DNA of 64,000 bases, taken from the NCBI RefSeq assembly GCF_000003815.2, contig NC_049993.1, forward strand, positions 1,395,468 to 1,459,467, written 5' to 3'. Position numbers and translations under genes: made by a program. Positions 37,857-48,892 of the stretch are shown here, piece after piece; the first letter of the stretch is position 1, and each line of letters opens with the position of its first letter. The notes under the pieces are model-generated. The model saw only the letters and a list, made by a program, of their open reading frames with translations, did not search any database and was not told the DNA's origin. Source of the stretch: Branchiostoma floridae (taxonomy: Eukaryota; Chordata; Leptocardii; Amphioxiformes; Branchiostomatidae).

Positions 37857-40465
37857 GTAAGATGATATATCTACATTTACATACTTCAATTTCAAGGGAA
37901 GTCAAGTAAGTTTGTTTTCTGGCGAACCTGCGCGTGTATCGGCTCAGTGCGTGTACTTGTCTATGTAGTTATGTTCTATGAGGATGATAACCGTCATTTT
38001 TCAGTCAAGGGGGTTCAGTCTCTATGTCAACGTCAGTGAACTTGAACAGGCGATTTTATTAGTATATTTACACGTTACACCATATGGGAGGTGTATAATA
38101 GGTTTTCGATTGCCATGAGACAAGAACAACTCGAGTTTGAAGAATGGCTCTCTGATGGTGCGATGTACAAGGTTGTTAATTTGCCCCAGCTGCGCTTGTG
38201 TTCTTACTACCACTGCTAAACTAAGAATCAGTTGCCACCGACTGCGAATTGAATCAGGAAGGCACAACCGCACTCCTCTAGAACAAAGAGTCTGCCACTT
38301 TTGTATCTCAAACATGGTAGAAGATGAAGTACACTTCGCTGTTGATTGAGATCTGTATGCGAATGATAGAAATACTCTATTTAGTTATATAGAGAGTAGA
38401 TTCCCTCATTTTAGACACATGAGTAGCACTGACAAGTTTATATTTCTCATGCGTTTTGACAAACCGACAATAGCGAAACACATACAGTCCTACATTTCAC
38501 TATTACCAAGAAGCGAGAAGAAGCCGAACTTTTGTGTTAGACTAGATTTATGACACTTTTATATGTATATATCCTGACTTATTGTGACCTGTACTTAGCT
38601 CGGTTGGGCAAAATTGTACAATAAAGGTCTTCATTCTATTCTTAATAAAATTATACATGTACTACCATAGTTAATGGATGTAACGTTATTTTTGTCATAT
38701 CATCTTGTTTTTTGATTTTATAAAATCTTGAAGTGACTGTTCTTCCTAATTCATAACGTAGATGCCATTTTAATTTTGTAATTTTCCTCCAGGCACCACA
38801 CCCATGCAGCAGACTGATTGGCAGGCACGTGCCGACTCCGCTGCGAGTATACCCAACCCTTTGTACGCCTCCGGAGCAGGTAAATCTTTATAGTCCTTTG
38901 TCAGATTTGTCGTACGATTGCCGTACACTAACGTTGGCGTTCCTGAGTCGCAAAGGTGCCATACAAGCTTTAGTTGTCTTGTTACAAAAGGACTGTCTTA
39001 GATGCTTGTCGTTGGTCGGTTCTGTCATAGACTGCTTGATAACTCTACGACTTCAAAATCGTAAGACAAGCTTCGACGGATGTGACGTCCTTACATCTCG
39101 CTCTGACACTAACTCGAATGTAATACAGACAAATCTAATTTCTTAAGCAATTGACTGACTTCATCTTAAATCATCCAACTACAACAAACCGGCCAAAAAC
39201 TTCAAAGAGCACATCATACAATAATCAAAACTTTTTCTTTTGGCAGATTGTTTCGTTTCAAGAGCAAAGTTTAGTGACAAGGCGTCAAAAGTGACACGTA
39301 GCAATATTGTTTAGTCGTTCTAAGAGGCAGTCATATTTCTAGTATCGACAAGATCGGTTATCCATTTTTATGTCAAAGAAAACAGAAATAAAATACTAGT
39401 AAATAAATAGATTGTTTGCTCAATTTTCCTGTACCGTCCGTATCGACGAATGGGTTCTTTCACTAATTAAAATTTAATTTATTGTACTGTGTATCATTTT
39501 CGATTTGCCTATTCTGCATGAAAATTAAGCTGTATACGTAATTTCCAGAACGAAAATTGGACTAACGATATTTTCGATTGTCCATCTCCGGTCTTTGTTT
39601 GTCTGTGTATGTCCTTGACAAAGACTGGAGTTGGACAGTCAAAACTGTCGTGTTTAATTTTCGTGTTGGGAATGAAAAATCAAAGTTTTGAAAAAAATAT
39701 TCTTGTTCTAAATCCTCTTGTTTTCTAACAGACCGCACGTATCCGGGTGGAGCAAGAGGCCGCCGTGCTCTCTGTAGCTTCATCCGCTCCCAGCTTACCT
39801 ACATGGCCGCGGGCATTGCCGTGCTTCTAAGCCTGGTCGCTGTGGGACTTGCCCTTTTGGCGTTCATCAACAACAAGGTAAGCGCTCTCGTATCATAAAG
39901 GCCTGCTGTAAAGCACTTTTTCAGACACTGCCTCTGTCCTGTTTCTTGAGTCCATCAAGCCATAACTTTCTACTTTTTTGTATTGCTTTTTTAACGTTTG
40001 GTCTGACGTACATATATACGTTCGTAGGAGATATCTGACGCCTTGAAGCGTAACCAAGACCACATGTCCACCACTGTTGATGCCTTGAAGCGCGACCAAG
40101 TTGACATGCGTCAAATCTCCACCACCATTGACGCCTTAAAATGCGACCAAGACGACATGCGCCAGCTGTCCACCACTCTTGACGCCTTGAAGCGCGACCA
40201 AGACAACATGTCGACCACTATTGACGCCATAAAGCGCGACCAAGACAACATGTCGACCACTATTGACGCCTTAAAATGCGACCAAGACGACATGCGCCAA
40301 TTGTCAACCACTCTTGCCGCCTTGAAGCGCGACCAAGGTGATATGTCGACCACTATTGACGCCTTGAAACGCGACCAAGACAACATGCGCAAGCTGTCCG
40401 CCAAAATTGACGCCTTGAAGCGCCACCAAGACGACTTTGAGACACTTTATTTAAAAAATTATTAG
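37190..40465 (+). CDS. Lectin A: membrane protein of the C-type lectin family without lectin domain
   Basis: Predicted exons are 37190-37856, 38793-38879, 39732-39877 and 40028-40465. All have GT/AG borders and compatible phases (1, 1, 0), giving 445 codons. Order: an acidic, repeat-containing cytoplasmic region; a short linker (NPLYASGA); a basic stop-transfer RGRRALCSF followed by a transmembrane helix MAAGIAVLLSLVAVGLALL; then a coiled-coil stalk of ALKRDQD repeats. The type II topology and exon plan match lectin B, but the stalk runs into a CR1-like LINE end and stops (YLKNY), so the carbohydrate-recognition domain is missing. It could be a truncated gene or a membrane oligomeriser; expression is unknown. 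Confidence 0.7.
38060..38640 (+). pseudogene. LINE 3' fragment in lectin A intron 1
   Basis: The frame at about 38208-38349 and its continuation read RISCHRLRIESGRHNRTPLE, then RVCHFC and VEDEVHF. This is the zinc-finger-like C-terminal tail of a reverse transcriptase. It is followed by a 3' UTR ending in AATAAAGGTCTTCATTCTATT. Stops and truncation make it dead. Confidence 0.55.
39549..39667. mobile_element. Second foldback MITE, in lectin A intron 2
   Basis: The inverted arms share AACGAAAATT, TCCA.CTCC.GTCTTTG with one another and with 36405-36652 (AAAATTGGACT, CAGTCTTTGTTAAGG). It belongs to the same family but is shorter and more diverged. Confidence 0.6.
39732..39877 (+). CDS. Lectin A transmembrane exon
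   Basis: 146 bases in phase 1-0, same length as the lectin B exon 49216-49361. It encodes DRTYPGGARGRRALCSF, then about 20 hydrophobic residues and NNK. Confidence 0.8.
40028..40465 (+). CDS. Lectin A coiled-coil exon ending in LINE sequence
   Basis: The exon repeats D-A-L-K-R-D-Q-D-x-M units at 11-14 residue spacing, a stalk that should trimerise. The last codons (ETLYLKNY stop) lie in the 3' end of the adjacent minus-strand LINE (TTTATTTAAAAAATTATTAG), and no splice donor to a lectin exon is visible. Confidence 0.7.
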   Translation, partial: EISDALKRNQDHMSTTVDALKRDQVDMRQISTTIDALKCDQDDMRQLSTTLDALKRDQDNMSTTIDAIKRDQDNMSTTIDALKCDQDDMRQLSTTLAALKRDQGDMSTTIDALKRDQDNMRKLSAKIDALKRHQDDFETLYLKNY

Positions 40466-42200
40466 TGACGTGCCCTAGGTCACGCCACTAATCTTCCTGG
40501 ACTTCATGACAAAACAAAGACGTACATACAAAATATTTACATACATGTCAATCAAAAATGGTTGTGCCACTGAATATACATAGTACAATATCAATGAAAC
40601 ATAATATATTAATATTATTCTAATACATAATACATTATACACAATGCACAAAATGGAACAAGCCAAGATCATTTTTCAAGTTTCAGTTCAGACTGGAGAG
40701 CAGATCATTTTTCAAGTTTCAGTTCAGACTGGAGAGCAGATCACAGAGGCCATGTTTGAAAGACTTTAAAGATTTGGCAGACTGTAGTGCCATATGCAGC
40801 CGGTTCCATATTAGTATTACTCTATACCTAAATGTTCTTTTCAAGAAGTTTGTCTTAGGTTTGTCTAACTTGAAATTACTTCCTGAAGCAAAGCGAGTAC
40901 TGTAATTGTGCTGTTTCTTAACAAAAGACAGTTTACTGCTGAGACAGACAGATTCATTGGTAAATACAATTCTCCTGAAAGTAGTCATAGTGTTCAATAA
41001 CAATCTAGTGTTCACAGGTTTCCATTTCGGTCTCATCTGGAGGAGACGATTAGCCTTATTCTGTACTCTCTGTAGAAGATTTAAGCTCCTCTTTGTTGTG
41101 CAAGACCACACTGGGATGCAGTAGTCAATATGAGACAATACAAGACATTCAATTATCATATTTAAAAATATCTGGTCCATGAATTTTGCACATATTTTAA
41201 CCATCCCGAGAGACCTAGCAATTTTCTCTGAGGTGGATTTTGTTTGAGAGTTCCAGGTGAGACATCCATCAATGGCTGTACCCAGCAGTTTCACTTCCGT
41301 AACTTGTTCTATGCTCTTGCTGTCCACAGTCAAGGCACGTTTGGGCATTTTTGACTTTTTAGGTTTACTTCCAAGAACTGTGCATTTCGTCTTTGATGCG
41401 TTCAGGAAAAGCTTGTTCGTTCTTACCCAGTTGCAGATATTGTTCACTTCTGTTTGTAGATTTACATATCTGCTGTGACCTGACTTACAGCTAGTGGCAA
41501 ATCGTTCATGTAGACAGCAAACGAGAGAGAGGGGCCCTAAACAGCTCCCCTGGGGAACACCGAAAGGTAATTCCACGAAAGAAGAGTTTGTATCATCAAT
41601 ATGGACACATTGCTCCCTGCCTGTCAGATGGCTTGCCATCCATGTAGTTTTGGATTCACTAAAGCCATAGCAGCCTAGTTTCTGGAGTAAGCAGCTGTGA
41701 CAAACTAGATCAAACGCTACCGAGAAATTCAGAAAAATGGCGCCAGGCCTACTAGGTTTCCCTGATCTATGTTGTGATGCCAGTCATCTACCATGTGCAG
41801 CAGCGCCGTACACGTTGAATGTTTTTTCCTGTATGCATGCTGGTGATTAGACATAAGTGAGTTCTTCTGGAGATAAACTGACACCTGTTTGCTGACAAAA
41901 CGTTCCATAATCTTGCTAGTAGCAGGGAGAAGGCTGATAGGCCTACTGTTTGCACCACAGGAGGGAGCTGTTGCTGACTTGGGAATGGGCACCACCTTTG
42001 CCTTATTCCATTCCCATGGGAAGACTGAGGTAGCAAAAGACAAGTAAATGATATAGCAAAGAGGTGTGGAAACTAGCTCTGCTGCAAGTCTCAGGAGTTT
42101 ATTGTCTATGTTGTCCAGCCCAGCTACTGTTCCCTCTGGCAAGGCTACAAGGAGCTTGCTGAAAAGCAAAGCTGCAGTCCTTGCCAGCCATGAGTATGAT
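40447..42200 (-). pseudogene. CR1-like LINE, 5'-truncated and broken
   Basis: In transcript order the RT fragment starts near 42169 (GLDNIDNKLLRLAAELVSTP, WNKAKVVPIPKSA, NSRPISLLPATSKIMERF, HAYRKKHSTCTALLHMVDDW). It shifts frame near 41735 (LNFSVAFDLV) and resumes to 40719 (FGVPQGSCLGPLS ... HIDYCIPVWS ... FRYRVILIWNRL). The segment that should hold the catalytic YADD is deleted (between CKSGHSRY and LQTEVNN). The 3' UTR has a 40-bp duplication (about 40672-40745) and ends in AAATAAAGTG-type sequence at the lectin A exon. Confidence 0.8.
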
Positions 42201-42299
42201 GTAGAGGGGCATTTAGTTGTTATATATAGAACCCCTTACATCCTTGGCCGGAAGTCCTCCTAGGAGACATATATGTTAAGAATTTACATGTGTTTTTGC

Positions 42300-43603
42300 A
42301 TTAGCCAGGAGTTCTTTTACACGAAGAATGCTCTAGAAAGGGAAAAGCTTCCGGTTTCACCACAGCAAGCTTGTGTTGCCTGTTTCTTGTATTCTCTACC
42401 GGACTCCCGCCTGACCGAATAGTAATAGGGGAATTTGGCCAAGTTAGGAATAAAAGTCTGGTAGGCCTAGGAATGAACTGTTAGGCTGGATATACTGCAA
42501 AAGCCTGACTGAAAACCCATATATATATATACATATAGTGACTTATTTGTCCCTATTTGGCCAAATTCTTTTTTTATCCAGCTGACACGTCTGCCTACTA
42601 TAATGTTTCTTGCACGTTTCGTAGAAAATGAACGGACAGTACAAACAAAATGTAGCCATAACTTCACTATTAGTAGTAGAACGTAACCTTGCTGTTTCAC
42701 AATAGGCAAACTTTCTTCTGTTGTAGTAAACGGACGAAAAAAGCAAAATGCCAAAACTGGCCGCTGGTGTCTATTAATGGAAGTTCCTTCGTAAGAAGTC
42801 TGAACCAAGTCATAGAGATTTTCTTGCTGTTCTCAAATGTTTGTATACTGTGCTCATTTGAGCCTGGACCACTGAACAATCCATATTGGTGAAACCGGTC
42901 TGTGTGACAGACTGAATAAAAGTTGTAAACTGGAACTCTGCGGCTCCGACTGTCTCACTGGCTGTGGTGACTGCGGTGGGAAAGATGTCGGTTAGCATAA
43001 GAATCAGTTCGCTCCCGGTTATGATTGTTATCCAACCTTGCATACTGACCAGTAAAACCACACAAGGCATGAATGAGCCGTGCTGATGTGTTTGAATTTG
43101 AGCTGAATGTGACTTATGGTAGTAGATTTGCATGGATATATTGAATATATATGTTTTGTATAGGGCGTGTTGTACCCCAATCTATGGTCCACTGAGAGCG
43201 GCCTTTCCTTTACAAACACGCCCGGGCAGAGATTAGCCCTGCTTTACACGAACAAATTCTTTATTCTTGTTCTTCCATTGGGAGGTTGGCTGCTTTGCGC
43301 CAAAAGATCTAGCCAATCAAACAGCTCCCCCTGGCGCTCATGATTTTATTGCACCGTTTCGTAAGCCAAACACCTGACACAATTTTTAAAGTATCAATAA
43401 ATAAACAAAGAAAACGCTGTTTCATACTTTTAAATTATTATTGTTTTAAAAACTTCAAAGGGTCTTCTGCCGTTCTATGTTACCTTGTACAATATTTTCT
43501 ATGTTTCTACTTTGAGATCCCAGCCCAAAAGGTTAGCTTCTTTTCCCAGAAAATTTGTCTGCCTCTTGCAGAAAAGCAAAATACAATCTTCAGCACGTCA
43601 TAC
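42300..43603. other. Lectin A 3' flank, paralogous to lectin B 3' flank
   Basis: 42305-42350 matches 51113-51160 and 42720-43075 matches 51395-51670, including GAGATTTTCTTGCTGTTCTC and the following AACTCTGCGGCTCCG block. The lectin-domain exon and first part of the 3' UTR present in copy B are absent. 43518-43603 matches 24925-25010. Confidence 0.7.
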
Positions 43604-43617
43604 CAATAGGGGCTGCA

Positions 43618-43671
43618 CGAGCAACCTCCATGGAGGAGCTCTACAGAGCTGACCTCCATGGAGGTTGCTCG
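43618..43671. repeat. Terminal hairpin of the 5.0 kb element
   Basis: CGAGCAACCTCCATGGAGG and its inverted copy flank GAGCTCTACAGAGCTGA, a ~54-base hairpin. The same hairpin is near the right end (about 48570-48622). Confidence 0.8.
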
Positions 43672-43859
43672 TTCAGCCCTCCAGCTCCACCGTGCGAGCT
43701 CTATGCGCTATGAATACAAACACTTGGTTCTCGTCACCTTCATGGAATTTTTAGTACGACATGGAGGAGGTTCTCTCGTAGAGGACAAACAACCGGACGG
43801 AACTAGCAGCTGTACGCAAAACATGGTACACGGGCTATGAATGTTTTTTGATTCACGTC

Positions 43860-44985
43860 ACCGAAAACAAATTGGTCTTAGCGCTCTATACAGTAACAGA
43901 GGGCTGTTTGAGTAGCGCTCTACGGGTTATGACTGTAAACACTTGGTTCACGAAACCCAAAACAAATCGGTCTTAGGGCTCCATACAGAGATACTGTAAA
44001 CAACAAACACACGGAGCCGATAGCTGATCGAGCAACTCCACGGGCTATATGAATGTAAACACTTGGTTCACGTCACCATCAACAAATCGGTGTATAGGGC
44101 TCCATACAGAGATATTGTAAACAACAAACACACGGAGCCGAAAGCTGTTTGAGCAGCTCCACGGGCTATATGAATGTAAACACTTGGTTCACGTCACCAT
44201 CAACAAATCGGTGTTTAGGGCTCTATACAGGGATACTGTAAACAACAAACACACGGAGCCGATAACTGATCGAGCAACTCCACGGGCTATATGAATGTAA
44301 ACACTTGGTTCACGTCACCTCCAACAAATCGGTGTTTAGGGCTCCATACAGAGATATTGTAAACAACAAACACACGGAGCCGAAAGCTGTTTGAGCAGCT
44401 CCACGGGCTATATGAATGTAAACACTTGGTTCACGTCAACATCAACAAATCGGTGTTTAGGGCTCCATACAGAGATACTGTAAACAACAAACACACGGAG
44501 CCGAAAGCTGTTTGAGCAGCTCCACGGGCTATGTGTATGTAAACACTTGGTTCACGTCATCATCAACAAATCGGTGTTTAGGGCTCCATACAGAGATATT
44601 GTAAACAACAAACACACAGAGCCGATAGCTGTTTGAGCAGCTCCATGGGCTATGAATGTAAACATTTGGTTCACGTCACCCAAAACAAATCAGAGGTCTG
44701 TCCAAGCAGCCCTCTACGGGCTTTGAATGTAAACATCTGTTTCACGTCACCCAAAACAAATCGGTCAGAGGTCTGTCCAAGCAGCGCTCCACGGGCTTTG
44801 AATGTAAACATCTGGTTCACGTCACCCAAAACAAATCGGTCAGAGGTCTGTCCAAGCAGCGCTCCACTGGCTTTGAATGTAAAAATTTGATTCAAGTCAC
44901 CCAAACAAATCGGTCTTAGGGCTCTATACGGTAAACGGAGGGCTGTTTGAGCAGCTCTACGGGCTATATATGTAAAGATTTGGTT
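43860..44985. repeat. ~121-bp satellite, left arm
   Basis: Repeats contain ACACTTGGTTCACGTCACC, AACAAATCGGTGT and ACACACGGAGCCG (ACACGG at about 44009, 44130, 44251). Copies near the core (44640-44985) are a diverged subtype with CGGTCAGAGGTCTGTCC. Confidence 0.9.
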
Positions 44986-44989
44986 CACG

Positions 44990-47039
44990 TGAATTACCCA
45001 AGAAAGTGAATATTTCTTTCTTCAAGCGGATTTTTGGTCACAGAATAGTGAGTTGGGAAAAGTACTAGTAGTCGGAATTTATCGGTTCGCTCCCTTCACG
45101 TGGTGACCCAACCTCTGCTGAGAGAATACTGATACTTGTTTGCCATTGTAAAGAATGCGGAAACTTCGCACCTTTATGCTAATTCTGTTTTGGTTTACTT
45201 CAGGCTCAGCCCTGTAACAAGTTTGTAGACATCTTTGGCAAATTATCCTCCTTTGCTGGCTAATTCCTTCCCCAGCTTATGTTACTTTTTTAATGCCACC
45301 GGAGAAATCTGCTTTGAGATTAACATTTTTGGTTCCTTACGAAAAAAAACTACACATATGGCCTCATAAAGATATATTTTGACCTGTTATGAGGAGATCT
45401 CTAAAGAAGGGGTGCCTGCTTTTATAAGAATATAACGGCTTTCGTAAAATGTACGAATTTATAGTTATTTTATACGATTCATTACCAAAAACAACACACG
45501 GATTTGAATTCAAATGAGCTTTGCGAAATGCACACTAAATGAATTCCGTAAATTCCAGGACGTTCTATCTATTGGTAAAAACAACCCATTAATTGAATGA
45601 AGCAGTTTGTTGGCTCTCGCCAGGAAAGCCCGAAGTTCGCACCTCCGTGCTAATCCGAAATCGCCCTTACCACGCCATGACACTGACGCCGGAAGCAGCT
45701 GGCTTATCGTCGTATAACTTTCCAAGCAGATGTTGGTCGAGTAAAATTTCCCCGCTGGTCCTACCGGCATATGAGATGTTCAAAATGTTGAAGACTCTAC
45801 TAACCTGTACATGCTAGATTGGAGAGAGGGTCATGTAGTCTGGTAGAGCAAAAATGATATAAGGTCCTTGGGAAGAGTACTATAATGTCAAAGTACAGTT
45901 TTCGCAAACTATCTTTGACTACTAGTATTGAATCAATATTAATCTCAAAGGTTTTAATATTGAACAAAAGTTTGTAAGCTCTTCACAATTCAGGCAAAGG
46001 ACACCTTTTGTGATCACTACACTCCTTCGTCTGAGTTTGGTACTTATTAAGTCTATTAACCTTAGGCCTGATCTGATTGGCGATCAAAGAAACACACAAA
46101 TCTGACTTAATTCATATGAGTTTTACGGAATCCATACGAACCTTTAGAGCTCGTATGAATTCCGCAAATATGTCCTGAATACACCCCTGTAACGACAGAC
46201 ATGGTACATCATGTATGCTTCACCTTCAAGAAATCATATTTCTCAAACAACCCCCTTCCCACCACACTCACAAACACGACTGTAACAATGATTTTTCTCT
46301 TTCATGGCAAATCAAAACAACCCTTTCATTGAATGAAGCAATCGGTGAATTGTTTTTCGCTCTCGCAAGGAAAGCTGTAAGTTCGCACCCCGTGCTAATC
46401 CGACGGACATCGGCTTTACCACGCCGAAAACAGCTTCCTGACTAGAGAGGCCTATAACTTTCCAAGCAGAGGTTGGTGCAGAAAAGTGTGATCCTTTACT
46501 CCAATGTCACTTTCTCCATTGGTCCTACCGGCACATGTGAAGGTCAAGATGTTCTCTACAAACCTGTACATGCTGGCTTGGTCATATAGTCCGTTAAAGT
46601 GATAAAGTCAAAGTACAAGCCTTAGGTTTTAATATCCAACACTAATGTTGGGTACAAGCAAGGAGGTGAGAAAACTTTCTTAGTACGAGGTTTGCAACAT
46701 TGGTGGGTACTGTTATAAACCATCATTACTACATACCAATTATCAAGTACCATTATATAATCTATATCATTATTCTATTGGAGAACTTTGCACGCTAATA
46801 TGAGGTTTCTCCCATTCAAGCACGTATCCCGCTCCACTTAGAATGTACCCGCAGTCGCCTTCGGTGCACTGTCTTCGGACGGGACTGTATTTTATGGGGG
46901 GGGGGATCTTGGTTCGCGATTTTAAACACTACATAAGTTCTCTTAGACCACGGACGTTATCTGATATATTATAATAATATTTAGACCTGTTGCAAACCTC
47001 GTTCCAAGGAAGTTTTACCTCATTGCCCGTATCCGACAA
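44990..47039. other. Core of the 5.0 kb element
   Basis: Two diverged copies of a ~270-bp segment (45590-45840 and 46325-46610, both with TTGAATGAAGCA and ATAACTTTCCAAGCAGA) lie ~735 bp apart. A nested inverted pair lies at 46650-46698 and 46989-47034 (GAGGTTTGCAAC / GTTGCAAACCTC). No gene is seen. Confidence 0.5.
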
Positions 47040-48410
47040 GGATGGGTGGACTTGTTTTGGGTGACGTGAACCAAGTGTTTACATTCATATAGCCCGTGGA
47101 GCTGCTCAAACAGCTTTCGGCTCCGTGTGTTGTTTACAGTATCTCTGTATGGAGCCCTAAACACCGATTTGTTGATGGTGACGTGAACCAAGTGTTTACA
47201 TTCATATAGCCCGTGGAGTTGCTCGATCAGTTATCGGCTCCGTGTGTTTGTTGTTTACAGCAAGGACCTTGTTTACAGTATCCCTGAATAGAGCCCTAAA
47301 CACCGATTTGTTGATGGTGACGTGAACCAAGTGTTTACATTCATATAGCCCGTGGAGTTGCTCGATCAGCTATCGGCTCCGTGTGTTTGTTGTTTACAGT
47401 ATCCCTGTATAGAGCCCTAAACACCGATTTGTTGATCGTGACGTGAACCAAGTGTTTACATTCATATAGCCCGTGGAGTTGCTCGATCAGTTATCGGCTC
47501 CGTGTGTTTGTTGTTTACAGTATCCCTGTATAGAGCCCTGAACACCGATTTGTTGATGGTGACGTGAACCAAGTGTTTACATTCATATAGCCCGTGGAGC
47601 TGCTCAAACAGCTTTCGGCTCTGTGTGTTTGTTGTTTACAGTATCTCTGTATGGAGCCCTAAACACCGATTTGTTGATGGTGACGTGAACCAAGTGTTTA
47701 CATTCATATAGCCCGTGGAGTTGCTCGATCAGCTATCGGCTCCGTGTGTTTGTTGTTTACAGTATCCCTGTATAGAGCCCTAAGCACCGATTTGTTGATC
47801 GTGACGTGAACCAAGTGTTTACATTCATATAGCCCGTGGAGTTGCTCGATCAGTTATCGGCTCCGTGTGTTTGTTGTTTACAGTATCCCTGTATAGAGCC
47901 CTGAACACCGATTTGTTGATCGTGACGTGAACCAAGTGTTTACATTCATATAGCCCGTGGAGCTGCTCAAACAGCTTTCGGCTCTGTGTGTTTGTTGTTT
48001 ACAGTATCTCTGTATGGAGCCCTAAACACCGATTTGTTGGTGGTGACGTGAACCAAGTGTTTACATTCATATAGCCCGTGGAGCTGCTCAAACAGCTTTC
48101 GGCTCCGTGTGTTTGTTGTTTACAATATCTCTGTATGGAGCCCTAAACACCGATTTGTTGATGGTGACGTGAACCAAGTGTTTACATTCATATAGCCCGT
48201 GGAGTTGCTCGATCAGTTATCGGCTCCGTGTGTTTGTTGTTTACAGTATCTCTGTATGGAGCCCTAAGACCGATTTGTTTTGGGTTTCGTGAACCAAGTG
48301 TTTACAGTCATAACCCGTAGAGCGCTACTCAAACAGCCCTCTGTTACTGTATAGAGCGCTAAGACCAATTTGTTTTGGGTGACGTGAATCAAAAAACATT
48401 CATAGCCCGT
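47040..48410. repeat. ~121-bp satellite, right arm
   Basis: Reverse-oriented copies of the same unit, about eleven. One carries a 20-bp insertion (about 47260-47280). Alternating sub-types (GCTCGATCAG versus GCTCAAACAG) suggest amplification of dimers. Confidence 0.9.
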
Positions 48411-48892
48411 GTACCATGTTTTGCGTACAGCTGCTAGTTCCGTCCGGTTGTTTGTCCTCTACGAGAGAACCTCCTCCATGTCGTACTAAAAATTCCATGA
48501 AGGTGACGAGAACCAAGTGTTTGTATTCATAGCGCATAGAGCTCGCACGGTGGAGCTGGAGGGCTGAACGAGCAACCTCCATGGAGATCAGCTCTCTAGA
48601 GCTCCTCCATGGAGGTTGCTCGTGCTGCCCCTTCTCCGTCATACTGCGGTATACCTCCAAATATGGGCAAAGATATCCTCACTTCTTCAGACATATCATG
48701 GCTTTATTGTCCATATTCATACACCTTGACGTTGGCTGCTGTATTGTTCACTTGTTGTCTGTACATGTACGAGCCCGTACATGTCTGTACATGTGTCTGT
48801 ACTTGTTGTCTGGTCATGTACGAGCAAGCAGAGCCGGTCCGGTCCCCTTTTTCGCGCCCTGACAGCGGCCAAACCAGCGGGCCGCCGCTCCA

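Larger units (their letters stand above)
43604..48636. mobile_element. 5.0 kb foldback element, 8-bp target duplication (hAT-like)
   Basis: CGTCATAC flanks both ends (43596-43603 and 48637-48644). The termini are inverted: CAATAGGGGCTGCACGAGC, and the complement of the right end GAGAAGGGGCAGCACGAGC. The outer ~250 bp form near-perfect inverted repeats, followed by arrays of ~121-bp repeats in mirror orientation and a core (44990-47040) without a transposase frame. Eight-base duplications and CA..GGGGC ends suggest the hAT superfamily. A paralogous empty site exists at about 25005. Confidence 0.8.
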
